A stretch of 39,233 bases of DNA, from assembly GCA_038251595.1 (NCBI GenBank), contig JBBSBC010000004.1, forward strand, positions 1-39,233, in the 5' to 3' direction. The translations under genes and the position numbers were made by a program. This document shows positions 19,825-28,647 of this stretch, piece by piece. Position 1 is the first letter of the stretch; each line of letters starts with the position of its first letter. The stretch comes from JADLCX01 sp038251595. Lineage in GTDB: Bacteria; Planctomycetota; Phycisphaerae; Phycisphaerales; UBA1924. The notes beneath the pieces were generated by a model that was not told the DNA's origin, ran no database searches, and saw nothing but the letters and a program-made list of their open reading frames with translations.

Positions 19825-19900
19825 GTGTCTCTCTGCTGCTGTTCGAAACCGGGCTTCGTCTCAACCCTCACTCATCACACGTTGCTGCACCCGACAGGTG

Positions 19901-20656
19901 CTAGTAGTGGCACGCGCCGCAGTTGTTGGGCAGGATGTGCAGATCGCCCTCGCGTTCCGCCAGAGCCTTCAACAAAAGCGCACCACCCGCCGAACCCGGA
20001 TTTGTCGGGTCGTTCGGATCACCCGTCGACGGCTTGTTTCCGTTGAGTTCGCCATCGGTCTCGATCTGGCCGCGAACCCAGCGCAGATTCGTGATCTCGC
20101 TCTTGGGCACAAGGTGATTGGTAGGGTTGCGGTGACACTCGAGGCACCAGCCCATGCTCAAGGGCTTGGTCTGATGCACGACCGTCTGCTCCATGATGTT
20201 GCCATGGCACGAATAGCATGAGACACCCGCGTTCAAGTGGATGTTGTGCGGGAAGTTCCGGACATAGTCCGGAACCTTGTGAACACGCCGCCACGGGATT
20301 GACTCGTTCTTCTCCCACGCATCACGGATGAACTGCACGTTCGCCTGCTTGGCGTAAAGCACCTGATCGACGTGACCCTCGGCATGGCAGCCAACACACG
20401 TGCTCACGCTCGGAATGTTGGCCTCCGATGATTCCTCAATATGACTATGGCAATAGCGGCAGTCCATGCCCAGCTTGCCCGCATGGATTTGGTGGCTGAA
20501 CCCGCTCGCCGGCTGTGTAGGCATGTAGCCGACGCGCCAAAACTTCGGTGTGAAGTAGTACCACACCACACCAATCACCGTAATCAACGCACAAAGCACA
20601 CCCGCGAGCAGCATGGTTGGCAGTCGATTGGTCCACTTTGGAAAGACAGTCGACAC
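19901..20656 (-). CDS. actA: Alternative complex III subunit ActA, pentaheme cytochrome c
   Basis: 251 residues starting at GTG, with AAAGGGGC about 9 nt upstream. One N-terminal membrane helix (about 13-34) anchors a periplasmic domain with five CxxCH heme sites: 66-70, 87-91, 147-151, 171-175 and 246-250. Additional His residues (for example 55, 58, 72, 95, 137, 140, 161) can serve as distal ligands. ActA collects electrons from the ActB clusters and passes them to ActE or the oxidase heme c. It is the first gene of the operon and its upstream region is the most likely promoter site. Confidence 0.96.
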   Translation of the reverse strand: MSTVFPKWTNRLPTMLLAGVLCALITVIGVVWYYFTPKFWRVGYMPTQPASGFSHQIHAGKLGMDCRYCHSHIEESSEANIPSVSTCVGCHAEGHVDQVLYAKQANVQFIRDAWEKNESIPWRRVHKVPDYVRNFPHNIHLNAGVSCYSCHGNIMEQTVVHQTKPLSMGWCLECHRNPTNHLVPKSEITNLRWVRGQIETDGELNGNKPSTGDPNDPTNPGSAGGALLLKALAEREGDLHILPNNCGACHY

Positions 20657-21055
20657 GGGCTAAGCCCCTTTCCTCTCAACAAGACCCACCTGATGCTCTG
20701 GTCTGCAAACGCTTTGCGAGCGATCCATCGTCCATCCTAACTCAACAGCAACATAGGCCTTCAAAGTCCCGGCTGACCGCAAGGATTGCTGTCAGACAGA
20801 AATCACACCGGCTCCGACCTATTCTGTCAAGTCCATAAGGGTTGTGAATGTCAAATGAGAATCAGTCTCATGTCCGTTCAAATACCAAACAAACGCCGTC
20901 CTCGGTATACCTTGTTATGCAACTAATGGAAACTTTTCTTGCGGCCGGTTGAAAGCCCAACGAACACGCTACAGGGATCGAAGGATCGGAAAGCGGCTCT
21001 GATAGGAGCGGCTTGCGACAAAAATCCCAACTTCTGAGCCAGAAAGTGTGTCAAG
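20657..21055. promoter_or_regulatory. Divergent control region between actA and ctaA
   Basis: 399 nt without a convincing gene, separating the leftward act-cox operon from rightward ctaA. It should contain promoters for both. It holds a Fur-box-like palindrome at 20855-20871. AT content is higher in 20820-20940 than in the flanking genes, and a TATACC at 20906-20911 could be a -10 element, but I could not place a confident -35 with proper spacing. Confidence 0.6.
20855..20871. promoter_or_regulatory. Fur-box-like palindrome upstream of ctaA/actA
   Basis: Perfect 6-bp arms (ATGAGA and TCTCAT) around ATCAG. The 19-bp window 20851-20869 matches 13 of 19 positions of the classical Fur consensus as I align it by eye. 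The location between a heme-synthesis gene and a multi-heme, iron-sulfur-rich operon makes iron or redox control reasonable. Binding itself is inferred. Confidence 0.45.
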
Positions 21056-22504
21056 ATGAATTGCGAACAATACCCAAACACAACATCGTCGCCTTTGGGC
21101 CCAGTCCTTGTCGCTGGATTTGCTGGCGCCATCGCGGTCTGGTGCGTCTGGTTCGCCGCGCCTTTGCCTTGGATCGGATTGCCCGAGTCCTTTGCGATTG
21201 CCATCATGGCGGTCGCATGGCTCTTCGTAACAGCAGCCACACTCCGGCTCGGAGGCGATACACCATCACCGATCAAGGGCATGGGCGCGGGGCTGGTCAC
21301 CGCCCTGATCTGCCTGATTCCCCTCTCCAGCCGTTTGCAACCGGTTGCCGCGAGCAGCCCGTCCATGGCCTCCCAGATTCCGGCCGATGCCTGGCAGATC
21401 GTCCTGCTGTTTCTTGTTTCTGGCGCGGCGATCGGCGTGATCGCGGCGGCCTTGTCGCGTCTGATCGCCACACAATGGTCGGTCTCAAGTAATCAGCCGC
21501 GGCAATGGCTGCCGCGATTTGCCATTGTGACTGCCGCTGCGGTCGGCCCGCTGCTCTTTGTGGGCGGGCTGGTCACGAGCAACAACGCGGGTATGGCCGT
21601 TCCGGATTGGCCCACGACTTTCGGCGCGCAGATGTTCTTTTACCCCATGGGGCACGAGACCGATCCGGATGTCTATCTGGAACACGCACACCGTCTTTTC
21701 GGCACGCTCGTGGGTCTTTCAGCGATTGTCCTCATGCTCTGGGCACAAATGAGTGGAACCAGCAGCACCAGATGGGCCAAGCGGTTCTGCATCGTTGTCT
21801 TTGCATTGGTCTGCCTGCAGGGCGTGCTCGGTGGAATGCGGGTCTGGCTTGAAACCCGCTTGTCCGGCAATGACCCGCAGGCCGCGGTACGTGTTGGCAG
21901 GCTTCTCGCCATGGTTCATGGCGTTTCGGCACAACTGGTCTTCGGGTGCATCATCGCCGCCGCGGCCTACCTCACTCAGACTTATCAGCGTCCCGAGCCC
22001 GATCAGGGCGTGGATGCCAAATCCGCACGTCGCCTGAAGATCTTCGCAACCGCGTTGCTGCACACCTTGATCCTGCAGTTGGTGTTTGGAGCTCTGACGC
22101 GCCACTTCCGGAAGGGTGATCATGCGCTCTGGACGCACGCCGGCTTCAGCATCGTCGTGGTCGTCATCGCCACGATCGTCGGTTTTTCGGCCTTGGCCCT
22201 GCCAAAAAGTTCGACAAGCAGGGTCATCGTTACCCTCCGACGTGTCGGGGTGGCCCTGGTGGTGGTAACCATCCTCCAGTTCCTGCTCGGTTGGGTCGCG
22301 TTCGTTGTTCGTGGCAGCGATATCAAAGCCGACACCACTTGGGAAGCCCTCATTCGCACGGCTCATCAGGCGAACGGAGCCCTTCTGCTCGCCGCGACGG
22401 CTCTGGCTTTTGTATGGTCTCGGTGGCTTTGGCGAGTTACGCGGCCGGCAACCGCCTCGGCAAATCCGTCGATTCCCACCCAATCGGCGGCCGCGCTGGG
22501 GTAG
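21056..22504 (+). CDS. ctaA: Heme A synthase (CtaA/COX15 family), with N-terminal extension
   Basis: 482 residues. CtaA oxidises heme O to heme A, needed by the oxidase encoded next door. The heme-ligating histidines of the family are visible: H210/H212 in 'EHAHRLFGTLVG', H288 in 'MVHGVSAQL', H361 in 'WTHAGFS' and H437 in 'TAHQANGA'. 'GGLVTSNNAGMAVPDWPTTF' (170-189) is the conserved loop after the first core helix. The first ~150 residues add about four membrane helices not part of the usual eight-helix core; their role is unknown. The ATG at 21056 lacks a clear Shine-Dalgarno sequence. It is read away from actA across the shared control region. Confidence 0.95.
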   Translation: MNCEQYPNTTSSPLGPVLVAGFAGAIAVWCVWFAAPLPWIGLPESFAIAIMAVAWLFVTAATLRLGGDTPSPIKGMGAGLVTALICLIPLSSRLQPVAASSPSMASQIPADAWQIVLLFLVSGAAIGVIAAALSRLIATQWSVSSNQPRQWLPRFAIVTAAAVGPLLFVGGLVTSNNAGMAVPDWPTTFGAQMFFYPMGHETDPDVYLEHAHRLFGTLVGLSAIVLMLWAQMSGTSSTRWAKRFCIVVFALVCLQGVLGGMRVWLETRLSGNDPQAAVRVGRLLAMVHGVSAQLVFGCIIAAAAYLTQTYQRPEPDQGVDAKSARRLKIFATALLHTLILQLVFGALTRHFRKGDHALWTHAGFSIVVVVIATIVGFSALALPKSSTSRVIVTLRRVGVALVVVTILQFLLGWVAFVVRGSDIKADTTWEALIRTAHQANGALLLAATALAFVWSRWLWRVTRPATASANPSIPTQSAAALG

Positions 22505-22645
22505 ACTGATTGTCTGGGTGAGCGGCGTGTGCTTCCAGCCGATATCGATTGCGTGGCATTTGTATCCGTCGCAATCCGCAGGCAATACCGACCGCTCAAT
22601 GAGCGTTTGGCGTTGCGGTCGCATGTAGCGCACGGAGAAAGAGTT

Positions 22646-24337
22646 ATGCCGCACCTTAGGCCTGAGCCCCCCACGTCGCCTCCGACGTCCGCCCCATCAA
22701 CCACGCCGTCTTCAGGCGGGGTCGAAGACTTGGGAAAGACGAAGCCGGCGACGCCGAACAACCAGTCGATGCCACGCAAGCAACCGCCGCGCGTTCAGCC
22801 CAAACCCGTAACGTCATCGCTCGCGCCGATCAAACCTGCCGAGTGGGGCTACGACCAGGCTCGCCATCTTTTATGGCGCGCAGGTTTCGGCGGCAGCCCC
22901 AAGCAGGTGCGCACCGTGGCCTCATGGGGGCTCAAGAAGGCCGTCGACTACCTCGTGGACTACAGCGAAGTCCCTTTCGAGAAGGTCGTTCCCGAGGCGT
23001 TCAACAAGGACATCATGCGCCCCGCCAATGGTGAGGAGCGAGCCGAGGTTGCCAAGGCCCGCCGCTCAGGCGATGAAGAGTCTGTTGCACGACTGCGGGC
23101 GATGCGGCAGGAGGCGGAGCGCGTTGATCGTCAGCAGATGCACGAGATCCAGCATTGGTGGGTGAAGCGGCTCATCGAATCGCCCCGTCCGCTCGAAGAG
23201 AAGATGACGCTCTTCTGGCACGGACACTTCGCCACTTCTTACCGAACGATTGAAGACTCGTACCACATGTTCATGCAGAACCAGCTTTTCCGCAAGCACG
23301 CGGTTGGCAACTATGGCAAGCTGCTCTACGAAATCATCCGCGACCCCGCGATGATCGCCTACCTCGACAACAACGACAGCCGCAAGGGAAAGCCCAACGA
23401 GAACCTCGCCCGCGAACTCATGGAGCTTTTCAGTCTCGGTGTGGGCAACTACACCGAGCAGGACATCAAAGAGGGCGCTCGGGCACTCACCGGCTTCACG
23501 TTCTATGACGATGAGTTCAGCTTTCAGAAGGACAATCACGACACCGGCAACAAGAAGATTCTCGGAAAGTCTGGCCCGCTCGATGGCGATGGGTTCGTCT
23601 CCGCCATCCTTGAAAGCCGCAACTGTGCGCGGTACATGGCGCAGAAGCTCTATCGCTTCTTTGTCGCCGACTTTCCCACCGGACGAGACGAGATCGACAA
23701 GCCCGCCGAGAGTGTCATGCGACAGATCGCATCTTCGCTGGTCTCCAACAAATATGAGTTGAAGCCCGTCCTGAAGAAACTCTTTTCCAGCGAGCACTTC
23801 TATGACCCTGCAATCCTGCGTGAGCAGATCAAGGGTCCGACCGAGCTCGTGGTCGGTGCCGTTCGCTCGCTCGATGCGCCGGTGCGCGATCTGGGTGTAC
23901 TGGCCGATGCCATGAACCTGATGGGCCAGAACCTCTTCTTCCCGCCAAGCGTGAAGGGTTGGGATGGCGGCCGCTCGTGGGTAAACACCGCCACCCTCTT
24001 CATCCGGCAGAATATCCTTTGCTTCTTGCTCACGGGCAAAACACCGCAGGGCTACGACGCACTCGCAAAGAGCGAACGCTACGATGCGCGCGCCTTTCTC
24101 AGTTCGCTGGACCCCTCGGGGGATGGGACAACCGGCCCGTTTGCAGGCAAGCCCAGCGAAGGCGAACTCTCGCAGGTGGTTGACGAGATACTCAGATTTA
24201 CCCTCGGCACGGTTGATCCCATCAACAAAGAAAACCTAATTTCTTACTTTTCCACCCGTGCCAACAAACTCAATGATGAGACCCTGACCGGCGCACTTCT
24301 GCTCATCACATCCATGCCCGAGTATCAGCTCTGTTGA
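22646..24337 (+). CDS. DUF1800 family protein
   Basis: 563 residues from ATG at 22646, with GGAG 8 nt upstream; an earlier GTG in frame adds residues that look non-coding. After a Pro/Ser/Thr-rich, apparently disordered first ~65 residues comes the DUF1800 core: 'RHLLWRAGFGGSPKQV', 'MHEIQHWWVKRLIESPRPLE', 'KMTLFWHGHFATS', 'NENLARELMELFSLGVGNYT', 'ARALTGFTFYDD', 'PSVKGWDGGRSWVNTATLF'. The biochemical function of the family is not known; members are usually encoded directly before a DUF1501 gene, as here, and are abundant in planctomycetes. No signal peptide is visible, in contrast to the DUF1501 partner, so how it would reach the same compartment is open. Confidence 0.9.
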   Translation: MPHLRPEPPTSPPTSAPSTTPSSGGVEDLGKTKPATPNNQSMPRKQPPRVQPKPVTSSLAPIKPAEWGYDQARHLLWRAGFGGSPKQVRTVASWGLKKAVDYLVDYSEVPFEKVVPEAFNKDIMRPANGEERAEVAKARRSGDEESVARLRAMRQEAERVDRQQMHEIQHWWVKRLIESPRPLEEKMTLFWHGHFATSYRTIEDSYHMFMQNQLFRKHAVGNYGKLLYEIIRDPAMIAYLDNNDSRKGKPNENLARELMELFSLGVGNYTEQDIKEGARALTGFTFYDDEFSFQKDNHDTGNKKILGKSGPLDGDGFVSAILESRNCARYMAQKLYRFFVADFPTGRDEIDKPAESVMRQIASSLVSNKYELKPVLKKLFSSEHFYDPAILREQIKGPTELVVGAVRSLDAPVRDLGVLADAMNLMGQNLFFPPSVKGWDGGRSWVNTATLFIRQNILCFLLTGKTPQGYDALAKSERYDARAFLSSLDPSGDGTTGPFAGKPSEGELSQVVDEILRFTLGTVDPINKENLISYFSTRANKLNDETLTGALLLITSMPEYQLC

Positions 24338-24447
24338 CCTGTACACGACTTCACGAACCGCGAACGAGGTGAGTGTTCCGCGGATCATTGATGATGACGA
24401 CTCACAATCGTTCGCGGCTCGTACACCCCCTCTCCCGAGGATTGACC

Positions 24448-25770
24448 ATGGACCCGTTCAACTTTTCCAGCAACCCGCCCGCCGCGTTCACACGTCGCTC
24501 GTTCCTGGGCCACGGCCTCATTCTCGCCTCCGCGGCCGTCACCGTGCCGCAGTTCATCTCGCGCTCGGCCTTGGGCATGACCGGCCCGATGGGGCTCTCA
24601 TCCTTCGCCGGTGTTCCACAGGATCACGTCCTTGTGGTCATCCAGCTTGCCGGTGGCAACGACGGGCTCAACACCGTCGTGCCCTTCGGCGATGCTGCCT
24701 ACTACAAGGCCCGCCCGACGATCGGCATCCCCGCCAAGAATGTGCTCAAGCTCGGAAAGAACGACAACGTTGGCCTCCACCCGCAGCTCGCTGGGATGAA
24801 GGAGCTTTACGACGAGGGCATGCTCAGCGTCATCCTCGGCGTCGGATATCCGAACCCCAACCGATCGCACTTCAAGAGCATGGATATCTGGCACACCGCC
24901 GACACCACGGGCACAGGCACGGGTTGGCTCGGACGATACTTCGACAACGAGTGCGGCGGCGCGCCCGGCGCAGGTGCGACCAGTGCGCCGAATCCGCTCG
25001 CAAGCATCGCCATCGGGCGTGAGGCCCCGCTGGCCATGAAGGGTTCAAAGAGCCAGCCGGTGGGTTTCGAGTCCGCCGAGCTGTTCCAATGGCTCGGCAA
25101 GGGTGTCGATAAGTCGCTTGCCAATCCTTACGACCAGATCACACGCCGCGGCGTAACAGAAGGTGTCAACCCCGAAACCTCGGCGGGTTTCCTGATGCGC
25201 ACCGCTCTTGATGCACAGGTCTCGAGCGATCAGATCCGCAAGGCCGTCAGCCAGAAACCCCTGGTCGCGTATCCGGGGAACGAACTCGCCCGTCAGTTGT
25301 CGATGGTCAGTTCAATGATCCGTGCCGGCCTTCCCACGCGCGTGTATTACGTCACGCTCGGCGGATTCGACACGCACGCGGGCCAGGGCGGCGAGAACGG
25401 TCGCCACGCGCAGCTCATGCAGCAACTCGGCAGCGCAACGGGCGCGTTCTACAAGGACCTCAAGGCCCACGGCAACGATACACGTGTGCTCACCATGAGC
25501 TTCAGCGAGTTCGGCCGGCGCGTCAGCCAGAATGCCAGCGGTGGTACCGACCACGGCACCGCCGCGCCGATGTTCCTCGCAGGTCCGATGGTCAAGGCCG
25601 GCGTGGTGGGCAACCAGCCTTCGCTTACCGATCTCGACTCGGGCGATCTCAAGTACAGCCTCGATTTCCGCAGCGTCTACGCGGGCGTGCTCGGACAGTG
25701 GCTCAAGGCTGATGCCGACAAGGTCCTCGAGGGTCACTTCCGTCCGATGAATGTGGTGGAAAGAGCCTGA
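24448..25770 (+). CDS. DUF1501 family protein with Tat signal
   Basis: 440 residues from ATG at 24448, preceded by GAGG with 8-nt spacing; the frame opens earlier (GTG 24373, ATG 24391) but those starts are less well supported. A Tat leader is visible: 'TRRSFLGHGLILASAAVTVP' at residues ~15-34. The DUF1501 core follows: 'LVVIQLAGGNDGLNTVVPFG', 'LHPQLAGMKELYDEGMLSVI', 'SHFKSMDIWHTA', 'FDTHAGQ' and 'FSEFGRRVSQNASGGTDHGT'. The fold is related to alkaline phosphatase/sulfatase enzymes and the Asp/His residues in the last motifs may bind metal, but no substrate is known. It begins 110 nt after the DUF1800 gene and likely shares its transcript. Confidence 0.92.
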   Translation: MDPFNFSSNPPAAFTRRSFLGHGLILASAAVTVPQFISRSALGMTGPMGLSSFAGVPQDHVLVVIQLAGGNDGLNTVVPFGDAAYYKARPTIGIPAKNVLKLGKNDNVGLHPQLAGMKELYDEGMLSVILGVGYPNPNRSHFKSMDIWHTADTTGTGTGWLGRYFDNECGGAPGAGATSAPNPLASIAIGREAPLAMKGSKSQPVGFESAELFQWLGKGVDKSLANPYDQITRRGVTEGVNPETSAGFLMRTALDAQVSSDQIRKAVSQKPLVAYPGNELARQLSMVSSMIRAGLPTRVYYVTLGGFDTHAGQGGENGRHAQLMQQLGSATGAFYKDLKAHGNDTRVLTMSFSEFGRRVSQNASGGTDHGTAAPMFLAGPMVKAGVVGNQPSLTDLDSGDLKYSLDFRSVYAGVLGQWLKADADKVLEGHFRPMNVVERA

Positions 25771-25820
25771 CCGTCAACGCTGCCCGAGAAAGCCTCGGTC
25801 ACGATTCGCCCGCACGCTCG

Positions 25821-26450
25821 CTATCGACTCGCCCCTTTGCCCCCGGCACGCTGCCTCCCGCGCCGACGTTTCCTGTAAACCTCATCATCGGTGCTGTACG
25901 CACCCATCGGTCCGGCACCCGGCAGTGGTGTGCTTCGCTGGCGATCGGTGAGCAGGTCGTCCGGCAAAATGCCATGGTCAAAGAGACTCACCATCTCGCC
26001 GCACTCGGGGCAACGGATCATGGGCTTGGCACCGACGCCGCCTAGCGATTCGGGCTTGAGCCCCACAAGAGAAAAGTGGCAATACGGGCACCCGGCCCTG
26101 TTCAAAAGAAACATCAGCGATCGCATCACCATCATGCGATACATCAGCACCCACGTTGCGATGAAAAGCAAAACGCCTGCACCAGCGAGAAGTCGAATGA
26201 TGTTCATCGGCAGATCCGCACGGCCAGTGGGCGAGCGTGCAACCTGATACGCGACGATCATGCGTACGGCACCAAACCCCATACCCGCCCAGACCACGGC
26301 GACGCCAGCCGCGACAAGCATGGGTACAACCCAGATGGCATCGCCGCGCCGGTTGGTGGCCTGCCACAGCAGACGCCGCTGATGCGCTGGCGACTTTGAT
26401 CTCATCTCCGGCATTTCGGAGTATGGGCTCAGAAGGGTGAATAGGCTCAT
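25821..26450 (-). CDS. Membrane protein with zinc ribbon, function unknown
   Basis: 209 residues. Two membrane helices (about 40-68 and 84-106) are followed by a zinc-ribbon-like cysteine set: C121-x2-C124 in 'CPYCHF' and C147-x2-C150 in 'CPECGE'. The tail is basic (KRRRGRQR). I do not recognise a family. The next gene on the same strand has the same two-helix-plus-zinc-ribbon plan, so the pair may be diverged paralogs forming a small operon. Confidence 0.75.
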   Translation of the reverse strand: MSLFTLLSPYSEMPEMRSKSPAHQRRLLWQATNRRGDAIWVVPMLVAAGVAVVWAGMGFGAVRMIVAYQVARSPTGRADLPMNIIRLLAGAGVLLFIATWVLMYRMMVMRSLMFLLNRAGCPYCHFSLVGLKPESLGGVGAKPMIRCPECGEMVSLFDHGILPDDLLTDRQRSTPLPGAGPMGAYSTDDEVYRKRRRGRQRAGGKGASR

Positions 26451-26498
26451 ACCCCAGACTGTACCGGCAAGTGGGCCATCGGGTTGTGAGACTTCGAT

Positions 26499-26957
26499 TC
26501 ACAACGGTCGCTGACGCTGGCCACACTCCGGACACGTGAGCACGATGCCATTGGGCTGAACGCCCGCAAGCGGGTAGCGGCAACCCACGCAGAGTAACCC
26601 GCGAAGCCGCTGACGCAGGTGCTTGCGAAGCCAGCGATCGTGAATGTACTTGCCCACAAGCAGACCCGCCACAAGGCCCAGCACCATCAAGATGGCCGCA
26701 GTTTCGTACCTATGGATGGCGATGCCCGAGAGGTGCATCAACCATCGCGCGCCATGAATACCTGCCGCAACAACGGCCGCGGCGGTCATCACCATCGCTG
26801 CGAACGCAAAGTACAACATCTGTAAAGCCGACAAGACTTCACGACGGCGGATCTCGCGAACCCAGATGGTGCACTGCTCATCTGAGAATGTGTCGAGTTC
26901 CGGAAAGGCCCGCCAGGATTTGCGTCTCCACAATCGCATGGGATGCCCGTGAGGCAT
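26499..26957 (-). CDS. Small membrane protein with C-terminal zinc ribbon, function unknown
   Basis: 152 residues (ATG at 26957; a second ATG at 26939 is possible). Two hydrophobic helices (about 46-66 and 86-103) precede a zinc ribbon with C123-x2-C126 ('CVGCRYPL') and C142-x2-C145 ('CPECGQ'). The 'C..C.Y.L.G.......CPECG' pattern is common in small planctomycete membrane proteins of unknown role. It lies 48 nt upstream of the other zinc-ribbon gene and 29 nt downstream of the esterase gene on the same strand. Confidence 0.75.
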   Translation of the reverse strand: MPHGHPMRLWRRKSWRAFPELDTFSDEQCTIWVREIRRREVLSALQMLYFAFAAMVMTAAAVVAAGIHGARWLMHLSGIAIHRYETAAILMVLGLVAGLLVGKYIHDRWLRKHLRQRLRGLLCVGCRYPLAGVQPNGIVLTCPECGQRQRPL

Positions 26958-26986
26958 TCAACTTGAACGCAGGAGTGAGGGCCAGC

Positions 26987-28465
26987 TCACTCGGCTTGGA
27001 ATGGAAAGAGGAACTGCAACGCTGCTGGCAATCGCTTGGCCCATGCCTGCTCATTATGCTCGGCCTTGCTGTCCACGTTGAGCTTGAACGAGTCGTTGGA
27101 GAAACCCTTCCCCTTGAGCAACTCTCCAAATGCCGCCGCGCTGGATGTGTATTGCTCGCTCATTGCGGGGTCTTTAGGGTCTTCCTTGCCACCCATGCCG
27201 AAGTAGAAGCGTGTTGGCCAGGTCTTCTTGTTGCCGAAATGCCGGAAGAGGGCGCGGTTGTTTGCAAGCATGGGCGTGCTCTCGGCCAACACCTTGCCGA
27301 ACACGTCCGGACGCTCCGTCGCCGCCTCGATCGAGATCACGCCACCGAGCGATGCGCCACCGATGCCGGTGTTGGCCGCGTCGGGCTTGGTGCGAAAGAG
27401 CGCATCGATGCGGGGCTTGACCTCGGAGGTCAGAAAGGCGATATACGCCTTGCCCTGCGGCACCGATTTCTCATACACCGCGATGGGAACATACTCAGAC
27501 ATCCGCGCTGCGCCCGCGTTGGGAATGCCGACGATGATCAAGGGTTCGATCTTCTTCTCTTCGATCAGCTTCGCCGCCGTCTCATCGGCCCCCCACTCCG
27601 CGGGAATGTTCGGGAGCTTTTGAAAGAGGTTCTGCCCATCCTGCATGTAGAGCACCGGGTAGCGGCGCGAGGCGTTGGCCGCATCGTCGTAGCCTGGCGG
27701 CAGCCAGACCAGCAGATCGCGCGCGGCAGTCACACCGCCCCCTCCGGTCACTTCGACACGCTTGACGGTGCCCGCACCGACCTTGATCGGGTGGTAGGGG
27801 CTGAGCGCGGCCCTGGCCGGATCGTTGCTGTGCTTGTCCTGCCACGATTGGACGGTCAGTTCAATCACGGGCTTCTCGCCCGCCGGGAGTCGCGAGAGAT
27901 CAACCAGCGGAAGGAGGCGGTTCTCAACATCCGCACCCGATTCCTCGCATTCAACGAGATCCCACGAACCGCGTGTGAACTTGAAGGCCAGCTTCGAGTC
28001 GAGTGTGGGCTTTGAGAAGATGAGTTGCCACCGCATGTCAGAGCGGCGTGAGAGCTTCATGGCCTGGTCGCTCGGGTTCCAACCGTTGTGGCTCGATGCG
28101 ATGTAGATTGGCGACTCGTTGCTCGAGATCTGCGACTTGTCGTTGACAAGAATGATGAACCCTTGCTCGAGCGATTCAGGCTGGACCAGCTTGCCCGCGG
28201 GCGCGGCGGGGGCCGGTGCTGGAGGTTGCAATGTGGGGTCGGTGCTCCTTTCAAGCGCGGTCTTTCGAGCCAGTGTCGCGGCCACTTCCGCATCGAGCTG
28301 CGCCTGCGGACGGGATGAATCAAGCGATTGACCGGGCAACCTTGCCATCGCGATGGCGTTCAGGCGCGGATCGGCCTTTCCTTTGGTTCGATCCATCATG
28401 AGCGCCAACGCGCCGATGACGAGTAATGGTGAAAGCACCCAGACAAGCAGCGCGAATCGACTCAT
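26987..28465 (-). CDS. Membrane-anchored esterase with N-terminal starch-binding-like domain
   Basis: 492 residues from ATG at 28465 (AAAGG about 8 nt upstream); the open frame upstream is not coding in character. One N-terminal membrane helix (5-23) anchors the protein outside. Residues ~100-190 look like a CBM20/CBM48-type beta-sandwich: 'SSHNGWNPSDQAMKL', 'RWQLIFSKP', 'LAFKFTRGSWDLVECEE'. Residues ~225-492 form an Esterase D/enterochelin-esterase-like alpha/beta hydrolase with 'YPVLYMQDGQNLF', nucleophile Ser372 in 'GGASLGG' and candidate catalytic His470 in 'EHNEQAW'. It probably cleaves an ester on a polysaccharide or siderophore-like substrate; the substrate cannot be read from the sequence. 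Confidence 0.85.
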   Translation of the reverse strand: MSRFALLVWVLSPLLVIGALALMMDRTKGKADPRLNAIAMARLPGQSLDSSRPQAQLDAEVAATLARKTALERSTDPTLQPPAPAPAAPAGKLVQPESLEQGFIILVNDKSQISSNESPIYIASSHNGWNPSDQAMKLSRRSDMRWQLIFSKPTLDSKLAFKFTRGSWDLVECEESGADVENRLLPLVDLSRLPAGEKPVIELTVQSWQDKHSNDPARAALSPYHPIKVGAGTVKRVEVTGGGGVTAARDLLVWLPPGYDDAANASRRYPVLYMQDGQNLFQKLPNIPAEWGADETAAKLIEEKKIEPLIIVGIPNAGAARMSEYVPIAVYEKSVPQGKAYIAFLTSEVKPRIDALFRTKPDAANTGIGGASLGGVISIEAATERPDVFGKVLAESTPMLANNRALFRHFGNKKTWPTRFYFGMGGKEDPKDPAMSEQYTSSAAAFGELLKGKGFSNDSFKLNVDSKAEHNEQAWAKRLPAALQFLFPFQAE

Positions 28466-28647
28466 TGTTGGACCTTTGGGGGGCATAGGTTTGTCAGCTC
28501 GTTGGCCGCTGTGCAATGCGGAATTGTATACGCAGGAACAGGCACATGCGGACGGATGAACAAGACGGATCTTTGCACGGCCGACCGCTCCTGTCGCATG
28601 CCCGTACTCGGGCCAAACGAGCAAGAGCGATCGGCACCATGCCACAC

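Noticed and set aside
26973..26992. 6-bp inverted repeat between the esterase and zinc-ribbon genes, as a terminator
   Set aside because: Short stem, overlaps the esterase stop codon and lacks a U run; likely chance or at most weak.
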